This document shows, piece by piece, positions 11,787 through 23,214 of a stretch of 64,000 nucleotides of DNA (position 1 is the first letter of the stretch; each line of letters starts with the position of its first letter). Both the position numbers and the translations under genes were made by a program. This DNA comes from Oxytricha trifallax (Eukaryota; Ciliophora; Spirotrichea; Sporadotrichida; Oxytrichidae), in NCBI GenBank assembly GCA_000711775.1, contig ARYC01000179.1, positions 1 to 64,000 of the forward strand. The letters are read 5' to 3'. The notes beneath the pieces are model-generated. The model was not told where the DNA came from. It saw nothing but the letters and a program-made list of their open reading frames with translations, and ran no database searches.

Positions 11787-12350
11787 TCATTGATTTGAAG
11801 TCTTGAGTATTTCTTCTTCGAGCATGAGATGCTTCTTGTCCTTCTCCTCCCTGATATGCTTCAATACATTCATAGTGTTGTCCAAACTCTCAATGATTTA
11901 CCATTGAGCATCGCACTTTTACTTTATGTTTTTCATGGTCTTTTAGATAAACTCTATCTCTGACAGTGATTTGCCTGCTTAATCATCATACAAAGCAAGG
12001 AGTTTATTTAGTTATATTTTAATACAATTAGATGAATTACACATCTATAATTAGAAAGTAATTAGATTTATAACTCTGAGTTTCTTCTTCAACTGGTTTC
12101 TTCTTTCAATTTTCATCTGATCTCTTTAAGGCTGTGTCAGAGTCATGTCCTGGTCTTTGTCCTTGCCCAAGTATTAATTAAGCAAGTCAGTGAGCTTTGG
12201 CTTGGCCTTTTGCTGCCTAATTTCAATCACTCTCCTCATGACAACATTTTTCATTTTTGTCATTCTCTTGAAAGTCTCCATCGTCATGTTCTTTTGCTTA
12301 TAGTGCTTTTCCATCACATCTTGTGGGATGATTACAACGTAATTAGTCAT
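11787..12350 (-). CDS. Small coiled-coil protein
   Basis: Starts MTNYVVIIPQDVMEKHYKQK at 12350 and ends ...EEEILKTSNQ TGA at 11787. Highly charged, with long predicted helices rich in K, E, Q and M (for example MKIERRNQLKKKL, IREEKDKKHLMLEEE), consistent with a coiled coil of about 160 residues. One 78-bp IES (12006-12083) is removed at GAGTTT, joining NQLKKKL to LALYDDQAGKSLSE. The start codon lies 3 bp from the terminus of foldback copy 2, so its upstream region is occupied by that element in the germline. Function unknown. Confidence 0.75.
12006..12083 (-). other. IES, 78 bp, pointer GAGTTT
   Basis: GAGTTT at 12000-12005 and 12078-12083. Removal keeps the coiled-coil gene in frame (KKKL-LALYDDQ). 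Confidence 0.82.
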
Positions 12351-12352
12351 AT

Positions 12353-12755
12353 TGTAGGAATATATTAGATTTGGGAAATTAAAATAAATATAAATATATT
12401 TAATATATTTGAAATTAGTGCCAGTTAATTTTCTGAATACCTAGACAGGATGGTACTTGTTCAATAGAGAATTCGAAATTAGATAAACTTTACTATTGGT
12501 AGTCCCCACTATCGCAATCCCTGAGCGAGATAACTCTACTTTAATTCGGGCATTATTATCAATTAAACAAATCACCTAAAATTAAACTAAAGTTATCTCA
12601 CTTCAGTAATACGATAGTGTGGTACAGCCAATAATAAAGTCCAGCTAATTTTGAATTCTCTTTCAAACAAGTACAAAATTTTGTAGGCTGCAACGAATTT
12701 TTATTATAAAATTATTAATTAATTATTATTTTCCCAAATCGAATGTATTCCTACA
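12353..12755. mobile_element. Foldback element, family A, copy 2
   Basis: Left end TGTAGGAATATATTAGATTTGGG and right end CCCAAATCGAATGTATTCCTACA. The arms share GGTACTTGTTCAATAGAG-type and TACTATTGGTA blocks with copy 3 at 31836-32249, and fold back on themselves almost throughout. Flanks suggest a TA-type target, which is not certain. Confidence 0.85.
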
Positions 12756-12837
12756 AAAATAGTAAAATTAAACAGAATAAAGTTAAGTTAATATTAGGAC
12801 TTGAGATTCTTCAAAAATTCTTGTTTAATCTAAAATA

Positions 12838-14160
12838 TCATTTATTTAAAACACTACATTCTGGCATTATCTTTGAAATCTCTTCATTTAGTTCCACAAA
12901 ATCATCAATCATTGGTTCATTGTATCCTTAATTTTTGATTTTATCCTTGAAAATTCCTTCAGCTTTCGCTTTTATATGTTATAAATCTATTGGAAAATTT
13001 GCTGTTAAAATGTTGCAAAAACTGCCTTAAAAACTTCTAATTCAATTATGTTAGTGATTAATTTGTATTTTAGTAGAGTTTTAATTCTGGAATAGAATTT
13101 CCTCTCTTTGGGATTTCAAAAAATCTTTAGAAATTTTTGAGAAATTAAACCATTTTGTTAAATGTCTAATACTTCAATGACTTAATCCGTTTACATTATT
13201 GCTATGTTATGGATGTTGTACAATTCGGGGGGGGGGTCTAAGTCGGTGCAAAAATTTTTTCAAAATCCTAAGTCGGTGCAAAATTTTTTTTCTCAAAAAC
13301 ATCAAAATCCCTAAGTCGGTGCATGATCAATTTTTGACATTATTGATATATTTTATCATCCTACCCCACATAAAAAGTATCATTATTAACTAAAATTTAT
13401 GTCTCAGCTTCTGAATCGAACTCCTTCATTAAATTTTGATCATAGGACACTAATAATATTATTACAAGAATATTTTTTCTCTGTGACAGATATTTGTTTA
13501 AGTAAAATAAAAAAATATTATTTCATATTTTAATATCTAATTAGTCAGTAAGCAACAAAATTGGGAATTAAGAACATCATAATTATTCGCTAAAATTTAA
13601 TGATGTCTGGCCTTATTATAAAAACCATTGGCTCAATTAGTTGTCTTTTTTTAAATACTCTAATCAGTATGTACGAATTTTTTAATTCATCATTAAATTT
13701 TAGCGAATAATTATGATGTTCTTAATTCCCAATTTTGTTGCTTACTGACTAATTAGATATTAAAATATGAAATAATATTTGTTTATTTTACTTAAACAAA
13801 TATCTGTCACAGAGAAAAAATATTCTTGTAATAATATTATTAGTGTCCTATGATCAAAATTTAATGAAGGAGTTCGATTGAGAAGCTGAGACATAAATTT
13901 TAGTTAATAATGATACTTTTTATGTGGGGTAGGATGATAAAATATATCAATAATGTCAAAAATTGATCATGCACCGACTTAGGGATTTTGATGTTTTTGA
14001 GAAAAAAAATTTTGCACCGACTTAGGATTTTGAAAAAATTTTTGCACCGACTTAGACCCCCCCCCCTACAATTCCAATTTTTTCTTACATGCATATTAGT
14101 AATAAGAATTTTATATGTTACCAAGGAATATATTTGCTTCGTTTTCGAAACTTTATAGTT
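12838..14160 (-). CDS. Hypothetical gene interrupted by an 840-bp foldback
   Basis: The last coding block (about 13010-12838) reads ILTANFPIDLQHIKAKAEG..., continues ...IDDFVELNEEISKIMP..., and ends VLNK TGA. Upstream of the foldback, frames reading ...YKILITNMHVRKNWNC are open towards the insertion. If the insertion is excised at its flanking TACAATTC repeat the DNA becomes continuous, but I could not establish one frame across all blocks because of further interruptions at 13010-13210. No domain recognised. Confidence 0.35.
13227..14066. mobile_element. 840-bp foldback element with 8-bp flanking repeat
   Basis: Arms of about 380-400 bp are near-perfect inverted copies. Both start with a G-run followed by TCTAAGTCGGTGCAAAA and contain a second CCTAAGTCGGTGCAAAA. 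The direct repeat TACAATTC lies immediately outside (13219-13226 and 14067-14074). The central unpaired region holds AAAAACCATTGGCTCAATTAG, which is shared with the foldback at 44640-44903. The two mirror-image open frames in the arms are a consequence of the palindrome. Confidence 0.9.
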
Positions 14161-15325
14161 CTTTGGAATATTTTATTTAAATATATTATTAAAATATGAA
14201 TAATTTTTAGATAACGTAATTATTAATATCCAAAGGATTGAATATTTAAATCATAAACTTCATCATATGAAATGTCCGCTAACAAACATTAATTTTATTA
14301 ATTCCTAAAAATTTTACTTTGAGGATGATCAAGAATAATTTTAATTATTTTTATTGTAGCTTCATTTTATTTAACTATTAAATCATCAACTTATAAATTC
14401 CCTTGGAGCTTAATTCATGTTTGTTCATGAATTAAGTAGTACCATTAGAAATTCATTTTCTCATTAAAAACTAGATTTTAATCTAGGGCACACAAAAACT
14501 TATAACCATTATTATCTTTAAGAGTTAGAATATATTGGCAAAATTTTATTGTGATACTAAACTCAAACTAATTTCTAATGAACCACAATAAGATGGTTAA
14601 ATAGTTATACAAATAGTTATAGATAAAATCTAATAATATTTTTAATGCCATTAAATTCATCAAAATGATAAAATCACACTCAAAATTAAGTTGAACATTG
14701 AAAATGTAATGCTTAAAAATCAAAAAATAGATAAAATTAAGTTTTATTTCAAAATATTTATTATCAGATTCATTTATTTCAAAAAAGAATTTGAGATCGA
14801 AAATGGTCATAATTGGATGCATTAAAATAATGTTTTAGCAAAAATCAAAAGTGTTATAGGCTTTGCTTTAAGTTCAGAGGTATAAAGATTAGCTAATTAA
14901 AAATAGCTAGAGTAAAACTGAAAATTAATTTTCTTATTTAAAACTATTAAAATTATGGGCTTATTGGTGTTAAATTTATGAATTTTAGTGTGTTTTTAAT
15001 TGAATTGTAAAATAGCGTTTTAATTAATAAAATACTAATGGCAAATTTCATTAATTAATTAAAAATCTATCTGTAATATGATGTAATATGAACTTTAAGA
15101 CATTATTAAGTCGATTGAAATTATTTAATTTTGCTTAAAAGATATTATTAAATGGTCATTATTGATGATGATGAATAACTAAAGGTAAGGGGAGTATGAA
15201 AACAAAAATAAAATCTCTAGTATTATATATATAAATATTATTACTATTGTTATTATTATTGATCGTATATTTATTAATATATTAGTAATGCTTAGGTAAC
15301 AATAATTTTACTAATTAAATGTTTT
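14075..15325. other. AT-rich DNA without a clear gene
   Basis: Long A/T-rich tract. The short frame near 14568-14822 (-) is compositionally unremarkable and lacks recognisable motifs, so I do not call it. Confidence 0.45.
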
Positions 15326-15508
15326 TCAAGTATTTTTTTCCTGTATTTCTTGTACTAGGAGAGATACTTTGGCAGTTTGGACCTACGTGCCTCTGAAAGA
15401 GTACTCAAAGGGGTCATTTCCATGTCTCCTCGTCCCATATACTGACTTTCCTCTTCGGACCCGACTTAGCATTGAAGCAGCCTCATCAAATTTCGTTTCT
15501 TGGGGCAT
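15326..15508 (-). CDS. Isolated GC-richer ORF, 60 codons
   Basis: Under the ciliate code a frame from ATG 15508 to TGA 15326 reads MPQETKFDEAASMLSRVRRG..., then HGNDPFEYSFRGTQVQTAKV... It is much richer in GC than everything around it, as MDSs usually are. An alternative start on the same strand (MKRKSGWHANRLSK) lies in another frame just upstream. This could be an MDS of a gene whose other parts are not in the window, or a small gene. No family recognised. Confidence 0.4.
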
Positions 15509-16999
15509 GTACCTTGCTTAGCCGGTTAGCGTGCCAACCACTCTTTCTCTTCATTTTTTAGAGGCTTTATTTTATTTTATATTTCATCTCTTAATCTTCT
15601 CTTTAAAGTGCATATTTTTAGAAATAACTTCGTCATTTTAACCGTAATAACATTAGGAATAATAATTAATGGTCGTTATTGTAGGAATATCTATGATTTA
15701 CTTAAATTAATTAATTTATAAACATTAATTGTTATCGATTACAAACTGAGTAAAAAGTCTTTATCTTAATACATTCTCTTCCTATCCTAATTTAAACTGA
15801 ATTAAGATAATTTTAATGCCTTAATTGTTATAAGAAAGGTGATAGTTTTTTAGTCAGTAATTTAAGGTAAATTAAAGTAATATTCAAAAAGTGCAATATT
15901 TTTTTCCAAAAATATTTTTTATTAGTATTATTGCTTAATAGGGCTATGAATTAATAGCATACTTACAACAGTTGATTGCAAAAAGAGTTTTGCTACCAGC
16001 TGTTAAATACTTTGTTGATAGGTCAGATAAATTTTTGAAAGCTTTAGAGGATGATTTTAATTTGATATAAGTAATTTTATTTTTTTATAGAAGATGATAT
16101 AATAAATTGTCAATTGAGGATATTTTTGTAAAGTATGGGAAAAATTATCAAAGCTTGAAGTCACTATAAATTAACCTCTTTAATTTACTTTGAATTTTTC
16201 AGATTCAATTAAAATCAATTACTATAAAATAAATGAATAAATTAACTGAAATTAATAAGCCAATTAATAGAAGTTTTTTAACAAAAATATGCTACAAAAG
16301 AGATGAAAAGTGAAAATTAAAAAATTTCCTAATTATTTTTGAAATTCATAAATTCATTTTAAATATACATATTGTGATAACAAGGTATGTTAGAGTAAAA
16401 TCATCGAGAGTCAATATATTTTAAGATACCACTAGAAAATTAAATGTATACTTCATACTTTTATTTTTTCTTACTTAAATAAATTTAAGTTAATATTAAA
16501 TAATGAAAAATAATTTCAAAGTATTATTTCTAAACTTCCTCGAGAATTAAATAAAATTGATTTTAGGGATAAATATTAACTATTTATTTAAAACTATAAA
16601 CTAAGAAATAAAATTATGGATTTCGAATTTTTATTTTAATATATTAACCTTTTACATTTAAGTACTCTTAATTTAACCTTGTGTCCTTGAAAGGCCTTAA
16701 TAAATTTATCATTTGATTATTACAGCTTGAATAATTTTAAAAATTGGAAAATAATCTTTAATTAAGTTAAACAAATATATTAATGATAATGATGATGAAC
16801 AAAACATCCTGGATTCAAAATTATCTTATAATATTTTTGCTAATTACCAAATACCTGTCTAAATTTAATTGATTTAGCATTATTTTTCCTGCTATGTTTT
16901 TGTTAAAAAAATTTACAAATTAAATAATTGATAATTATCATGATCAATCTGAAATGATATTTTTTTAAAAAAAATATAAGGAGTACATAATATATATTT
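15509..16999. other. AT-rich DNA with one coding-like patch
   Basis: Mostly low-complexity. On the + strand about 15952-16160 a ciliate-code frame reads ELIAYLQQLIAKRVLLPAV... followed after a break by YNKLSIEDIFVKYGKNYQSL. This may be part of an MDS set, but neither ends nor homology are clear. The segment at 15683 starts GTAGGAATATCTATGATTTA, similar to the terminus of foldback family A, and may be a solo end. Confidence 0.3.
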
Positions 17000-19900
17000 A
17001 TCTCATGCATTTTCATTTTGTATACTAAATCAAGGGCATATACTAGATTGGTCTTAAGCAACTCGTTCTGATAAGTAAGAAGTTTTTTCTATACTTGTTG
17101 GTTCTGGTTGACTATCTTGACTAAGTTGTCCTCTTCAATTTCTAAGATGTAGCACAAATTTAGGCATTCAGCGTATATTTGCATAGGCTCGTCATCTAGG
17201 AAAAGGTTTCTATAGTTTATTACACTTCCTTTGAATAATCAATAATAATTATCTATGACATAGTTGATAATAAACTAATCTCTCAAGTATGAACTTCTTT
17301 CCCTCAAAGTAAGTGTATATTTCCACAATACCAACCTCAATCAGCTAAATAGTGTTCATATTATCGCCTGGCTTGAAAATCAATTAACCTTTATCGTATT
17401 AATGAGAAGCTGTCGTGTAAAGTAGTTAAGTGATTAGTTGTTGGGGTATAACAAAAATTGGTATAACCAGAATTATGTAGAAATACTTAATGAATTATAT
17501 TCCTTCAGACAGAAATTCGATTCTTTTGATCATTTTTACTGCATGTCTCTTCATTGGATCATCGTAGTTGTTTATGTACTTCTTAATAGCACTGGATAAC
17601 TCAGGAATGAATTAAGAATTAATTATATAATTGTGTAAGTTCCTTATACTTTTCTTAAGTTAACTTAGCGAAAGTACTGTAATTGCCTGATATGACTGTG
17701 GCTGTTCTCTTGCATTAGAAAATCAAAGAGATTTCTCCAAAGTGTGCTCCAGGTGCTAAAGTCCTCAACTTAAAGTCAGTTCCCTGTCTATCTTTCATGA
17801 ATACAACTGCATCACCTCTTGCTAAGAAATACATAAACAAACAGAAAACCATTCATTTTATAAATATTTAGGAATATATAAGATTTATCTGTGGAATCAT
17901 CATCTTGCTAAATTATAACATCCTCAGGTCTGTTAAGTTGAATTTCTAAGTTCTAAATGATAAAACCCAATGGACTTCCAAATTTACTTTCTTAAGCTTT
18001 CTGTAAGTTTTCACTGCTAAGTCCTGATTGCTGTTTTTTCATATGAAACTTAGCAATTGCACTTGCTGCTTTGTCACTTAATTAGCCTGAGTTCAGAGTT
18101 TTACCACTTTTCTCAACAAATTAAGAGAGCATGGGATTTTTAGCCAAAATGTCGAAAAAAATGTGCCAAGAAACCTGTTAACGTAGACTTGGAGAAATCA
18201 GTTCCAGAAAGGTGTTCAACTCTTTTTATTGTTCAAGAGTGTTTCTTGTTTAGAAAAAGAAATCTCTAATTTTAAAATATATCAAACATACAACATATGA
18301 AGCTTCATTATAAATAAATTGAATTTCCTCTTAAGTATCTGTGGTAATGTGAATATTATGCATGATAGTATTAGCAATATCCAATTTTTCCTGGAAAGCA
18401 CTGGACCTTCTAGTAATAACTTGCATAAGAACTGCCATCTCTCCGACAATATTAGCGATAATCAAGTTACCCACCAACATCATAATTGCCAAGTAAAATT
18501 TCTAGAGAGTAGTAGTTGGGAACAGTTCATTACTACCAACGATCATAATGGAGTAATACATGCACATAAAATACTGGAATGCAATGGATTGATCGTAGAG
18601 ATCTGTACCTGCCACATAGATATCTTTTGGAGGAACCCAAGTGTTGTCAAAAGTAACAATCAATATAAAGTTGATATTTAAATTAAGATACAATTGAATT
18701 TGTGATGAATGTACCACCAAAGACAAGTGGTACAATGGACGTACATTAGTAAATAGAGTAGAAGCTACATTACTTAAATCATAGCTTTCTTGTCATCTCT
18801 CAAGTCCACTTTCTGCAGGATTTGCGACAATCTGCTTACTCTGATCAACTTAAACACACCAAATGAATTGGTAATTATTTTTTTAAAAAAAACTAGATTA
18901 TTGATTATAAATGTATAAATGCCTTTAAAGCATCACCCTTTACTTTTACCATTCTGTCAAATGGCATGCAAGCTAAAAAGTCAAAGAATTAATTAATCAT
19001 ATAAATTCAATATATTATTAATTAATTTTATGATTAACAAGAAAAACCTTCCACTTTTGAAGTATTCCTTGGCAATGAGTTTTGGGTCAAAGACCTCCTC
19101 TCCTCTTTTATTGTAGAAAGTAGTACGGAATGTAAGGATAATATCAAACAGGAAAATAGCGTTAATTATTTAGTCAATAACCGTTAGGATAATTGTATCA
19201 TTTTACTACAATAATAAAATAAGCAATTAAGTTATATCTTACTATAAAAGCAATGTCTACTGGAATTACAAAGCAGTTCCAGAATTATACCATTATATTT
19301 TACTAATTAAATTGACAGACAATAATTTTAGAATGCAAGAATGATAATGAAAATATCCCACTTTAATCTACTAGGATCACTGTACCTTGCAATAAACCGA
19401 TCTATTAATGGTTAAAGATAAATTTAGTTACATTTTAATTGTTCTTGCTAGACATTTTTAGAGCTTTTCCTCTCTTACAGTAACTGATTTTAGCTGCCTA
19501 TCTTGCTGTATAGCTGCATTTCGTTTTCATCTTGCTCCATATTGATTCTTTGAACTATAAATTATAATAAAACTATGTTCTTGGATTCTTCCATTAGCTC
19601 ATTGATCGATAACAAATGTATCTTGCTGATGTTGACTGTGCTGTAGTCTTCCTTCTCAATAATGTTTGCTATGTATCCCTTCACTATAGCTTGCTCGCTT
19701 ACACTAAGCTAAGGAGGGGCAATGGCCACAGTGTTTGAAGATTTTCTCTTATCTAATGGTTACGAAAAATTATCGCTTTTGGTGTTGAGGGCCATTGTTC
19801 TCCGTCTTGCTTAGTCATCTGCTTTACTAGTTTTTAGTTTAATGTTTTTTCATTATATTTAGCAATATAATCATGCATTATAAAATAGCTGCAGCACTTT

Positions 19901-20058
19901 CTTCAAAGTCTAAGTTTTTCATATGCGTGGGCCTTTAATTTTTCCCACCTATCAATGAGTTGTTGGAATTATTTATCTTTTAATATACATAATTTTTTAT
20001 ATATAGAATGCGAAGCAGCTACAAGTCTTGTAGGATGGTCATCTTCTTCATTAGTCAT
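17000..20058 (-). CDS. Cyclic-nucleotide-binding voltage-gated-type K+ channel
   Basis: Plasma-membrane or ciliary ion channel of the CNG/HCN/KCNH superfamily. In order: N-terminal cytosolic segment (MTNEEDDHPTRLVAASHS...), a linker with SDPSRLKWDIFIIILAFQN entering the first membrane segment, then FDPKLIAKEY, the pore region YYSIMIVGSNELFP (near 18520-18570), NIVGEMAVLM after the last membrane helix, and a cyclic-nucleotide-binding domain with GAHFGEISLIF and CKRTATV (near 17680-17760). A second partial CNBD-like start, KGQLIFKPGDNMNTIQLIEV, follows near 17350. Several short introns or IESs interrupt the frame. The filter reads VGSNE rather than VGYGD, so ion selectivity cannot be assumed. 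The exact 3' end is uncertain. Confidence 0.85.
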
Positions 20059-20159
20059 GTTGTTTTCACCAGGGACATCCTCAGCTATCGTTAGGTTCTA
20101 AACAAATAAGATTTAAATTAAAATTGGTTTACTGAATTCGGAACCTTCCTCATTTTTAC

Positions 20160-20937
20160 AATGAAAATGGATTTTCAATTAATGATTATATATTTACGAT
20201 AATAATATTTATGTTATAAAGAGTGTTAAAGGGAAATTTTGCTTGTTTTTTTATTATTAATATAAAATTTTATGGAAAATTATTTGAATAAAAATCTGCA
20301 ATATAAAAAGATTTATTAACATAAATTAAAAAAATTATAACAGAAAAAACAATATTTTAATTAACAAGACTAGAAAAATTAAGTTTTCAGGCAAATAGTT
20401 TATTTAATTGCCTTTAAAATTTACAAATTTATTTATAATACCAATTTTATTGGAATATGACTAACTAAATAATATTAGTTGTCAAAATTAATTATCTCCA
20501 ATCTCCTGGTTTTTAAATAAATTGATATTTATATCATTCATTAAAAATCATGCTAAATAAGCTTTAAGATAGTTAAATAAAAGTAAAACTCTATATTAAA
20601 AAAAGAGGAATAATTTCAAAAATAAAAAGTTTAAAAATGAAACTATTAAATAACAATAAATTATATAAAACAAAAAAGAGCTTTAATTCTTTAAAAATAA
20701 CATATATTATATAATTCAGGAAATATTAAACACTTTCTCTTATCTTTTAAGAGTTTATAATTTTTGTTGGTAAAATTTGGATCATACCAAAAATGTCTGT
20801 TTAATTTTTATTAAAATAATAAGCATTTAAAATAAATTATATTTCAATAATATTTCATATAAAGAACAATAATTTCCTCATCTTATAATGACTCTTTAGA
20901 AAATACTTCAATAAAATCTAATTAAAGCATTTCTAAT
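20160..20937. other. AT-rich intergenic DNA
   Basis: No supported gene, RNA or repeat between the K+ channel 5' end and the 3' end of the next gene. Confidence 0.5.
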
Positions 20938-22534
20938 TCAATCATACTCATTGAGTTCCATAGCAAGTACAAAAAAGTAAATTTCAATGATAATGAGGTA
21001 AACCAATAAGTATTCCAAATTGAAGATGCTTGGAAATATTCCTTCCAAGATAAAATAGGCTTGTACAGTTCCTGCAAGAAGCATAGAGTTAATAATAATT
21101 TCACGAATTGGGTGCTTGATATTATCTGTCTTTTCGAAAATACGAATAGTAACGATATTCAAAGTGAAGTTGGCAAAAAGTGGGGAGAGTAAGACTAAGT
21201 AATTTGAGAAGTCTTCTGAGTAATTCAAGTGAACCATCAGGTTTATGAAAAATGCAATTAGAAGCACCATATTCTGAATAAGCATGTTAGGTAAACGTTT
21301 GGAGTAGGTTTCAAGTTCAGAGTAGTAAATTAGTATCACTGAAAGCCAAACAATTGACAGGCAAATCGCTGTAGTGGCTGCTATGTCTGCTTCTTTAATC
21401 AGGAAAGGGAATAGCTCAACAAGTGCTGCAAAAGTTATCAAACCTACTAGAGATTTCAAAGTCAATATCTTAAGTATTAGGTAGAAATAATATCTGTAAG
21501 AATCTGTAACTATTCTCTGGCTAGAGGAAATAAATATAATTTTTTATTTTTAAATAAAATATGAATAAATTTATGAAAAACCTATGTTTTATTTTTTTGA
21601 AAGTGAAATTTTTACCTTAAAATAAGCATATTTATTTCTAAATTTAATTATAATTAGCATTTATATCTAATTTATATTGTTTCAATTAATATTTTTATTT
21701 CAAATTTACTTTTACGAAATATATGGTAAAAATAAAAGATGAGATATTTATAGAAATTATATACTAAAATATGCTAATGAAGAGTGTCTATTTTCATAAT
21801 CGAAGCTGTTTGTCATATTAATAGAATTTAAGTTATAAAATTAAAAAAAGTTAGTTAGAGAAAATTTATTTAATTTCTTGTAACTACAAAGAAACAGGGG
21901 AACCCTAATCTCTCTAAAGCTTACGCACCCTTTTTTAAGACTAAATAAGTGATAAGAAAGAGAGAAATCTCAAGAGGAATGACGAGGAATATCCAATACC
22001 AATCTATTAGTTTGCTCATTTTAATTACTGCCAAGATTTCAAATACTATTAAATTTAGTAAAGCCAAGAACAAAACATAGTCGTCATTTGTCTCTTAAGC
22101 CTTTAAATTTAATATAAATTATTAATGCCTATCTCTCTCTTATTCTTCGTTTATGAGCAGATATGGCATTTGAATTCACTTCGATTTAATCTACTTCCAA
22201 ATCATTAATGATGGAGTTACGAATTGATGAGGATCTTGATCTCAATGATCTTAAATTCCTGACTTTGTCTAGATGCTCAAATGACTTATCTGTTTCTTTG
22301 ATACTTCCATAATTTACGAAATTGCTTATCTCATCATTGGTTAATTAGGTGTTTGCGTTATATTATATTCAACATAAAACATATTAAAAAAATGTTAAGA
22401 CTCCTCTATTGAGAACCCTGAAACCCTTGTGCAATCAGTTACTTAGAGGAATCCTTAGACTTATAAACAAATCTGGAAGCAGAGTCTGACTTTTGCATTC
22501 CTCCCCCTGTTACTTCATTTTAATCTGCATTCAT
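20938..22534 (-). CDS. Multi-pass membrane protein
   Basis: Begins MNADQNEVTGGGMQKSDSAS at 22534. A soluble Ser/Arg-rich N-terminus (NLRSLRSRSSSIRNS) is followed by hydrophobic stretches YVLFLALLNLIVFEILAVI and WYWIFLVIPLEISLFLITYL, then after a 374-bp IES by at least five more, ending FFVLAMELNEYD TGA. The IES (21513-21886) has an 8-bp pointer, TGTAACTA, and its removal joins FFVVT to DSYRYYFYL in frame. That join is what shows the two coding halves are one gene. Another junction near 22370 was not resolved. About eight membrane segments; no family identified. Confidence 0.75.
21513..21886 (-). other. IES, 374 bp, pointer TGTAACTA
   Basis: TGTAACTA at 21505-21512 and 21879-21886. Precise deletion fuses two hydrophobic coding regions in one frame. 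Confidence 0.85.
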
Positions 22535-22539
22535 TTTAA

Positions 22540-23210
22540 CTTTGCTTTATAATATACAATAAATATATTAATTTACACATTTCAACAAGTGACTAAATTG
22601 AATTATGTATTCAATCATACAAAATAGAGGGCTAATAAATTATTATATAAATAATAAATAATTTGCATTAACATATTAGCTAATAAATGTTCCAAACAAC
22701 AGCGAAGCAATTACTCTTTAGAATGACTTTAAATTACTAAAAGCCATTTAATAAATCATTTAGAATATTTAAGGTGTCTGCATGTTAACAGTTAAGATAT
22801 TTCTCCACTTAGCAATAGTCAAAGGGCAACAATAATATTGCATTAATTAAGTATTCAGTTAATTAAATTATTCATTAATTTCCCAAAAATAATATAAAAT
22901 GTGATAAATTTCTTATTAAATTTTTTGAAATAAATTTTATTTCGTAATATATATTTATATTAAAATAAAATGACCAGTAAATTTAAAATACAAAGAGATA
23001 AAATATTTTTATATAATTATTAATTCATCTAGATTGTAAATTATAATAACTAGGATACATTTTTATAAATTTAAATATTATAATATTTCAATTGATTTTT
23101 TAATTAAAAAAAAATAAAAATTAATTCTTGCTTTGTGATTTAGCAATAATAATAAGCAGTAGTAATAATAAAAACCATAATAAGTTGAATCAGATGAACT
23201 TATAAGCAAA
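22540..23210. other. AT-rich intergenic DNA
   Basis: Lies between a gene start on the - strand and the release factor gene on the + strand, so it should hold two divergent promoters. No motif stood out. Confidence 0.45.
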
Positions 23211-23214
23211 TTGA

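Noticed and set aside
13199-14124. Two proteins with identical C-terminal halves (SRCKNFFKILSRCK...)
   Set aside because: They are mirror images created by the palindrome, with no independent evidence of coding.
15330-15560. RNase P or other structured RNA in the GC-rich patch (GAGGAAAGTC on the - strand)
   Set aside because: The remaining conserved RNase P elements are not seen and the length is too short; an open ciliate-code frame explains the composition better.
18319-18681. 120-codon + strand ORF
   Set aside because: It is antisense to the pore and S6 region of the K+ channel, whose - strand frame carries clear motifs.
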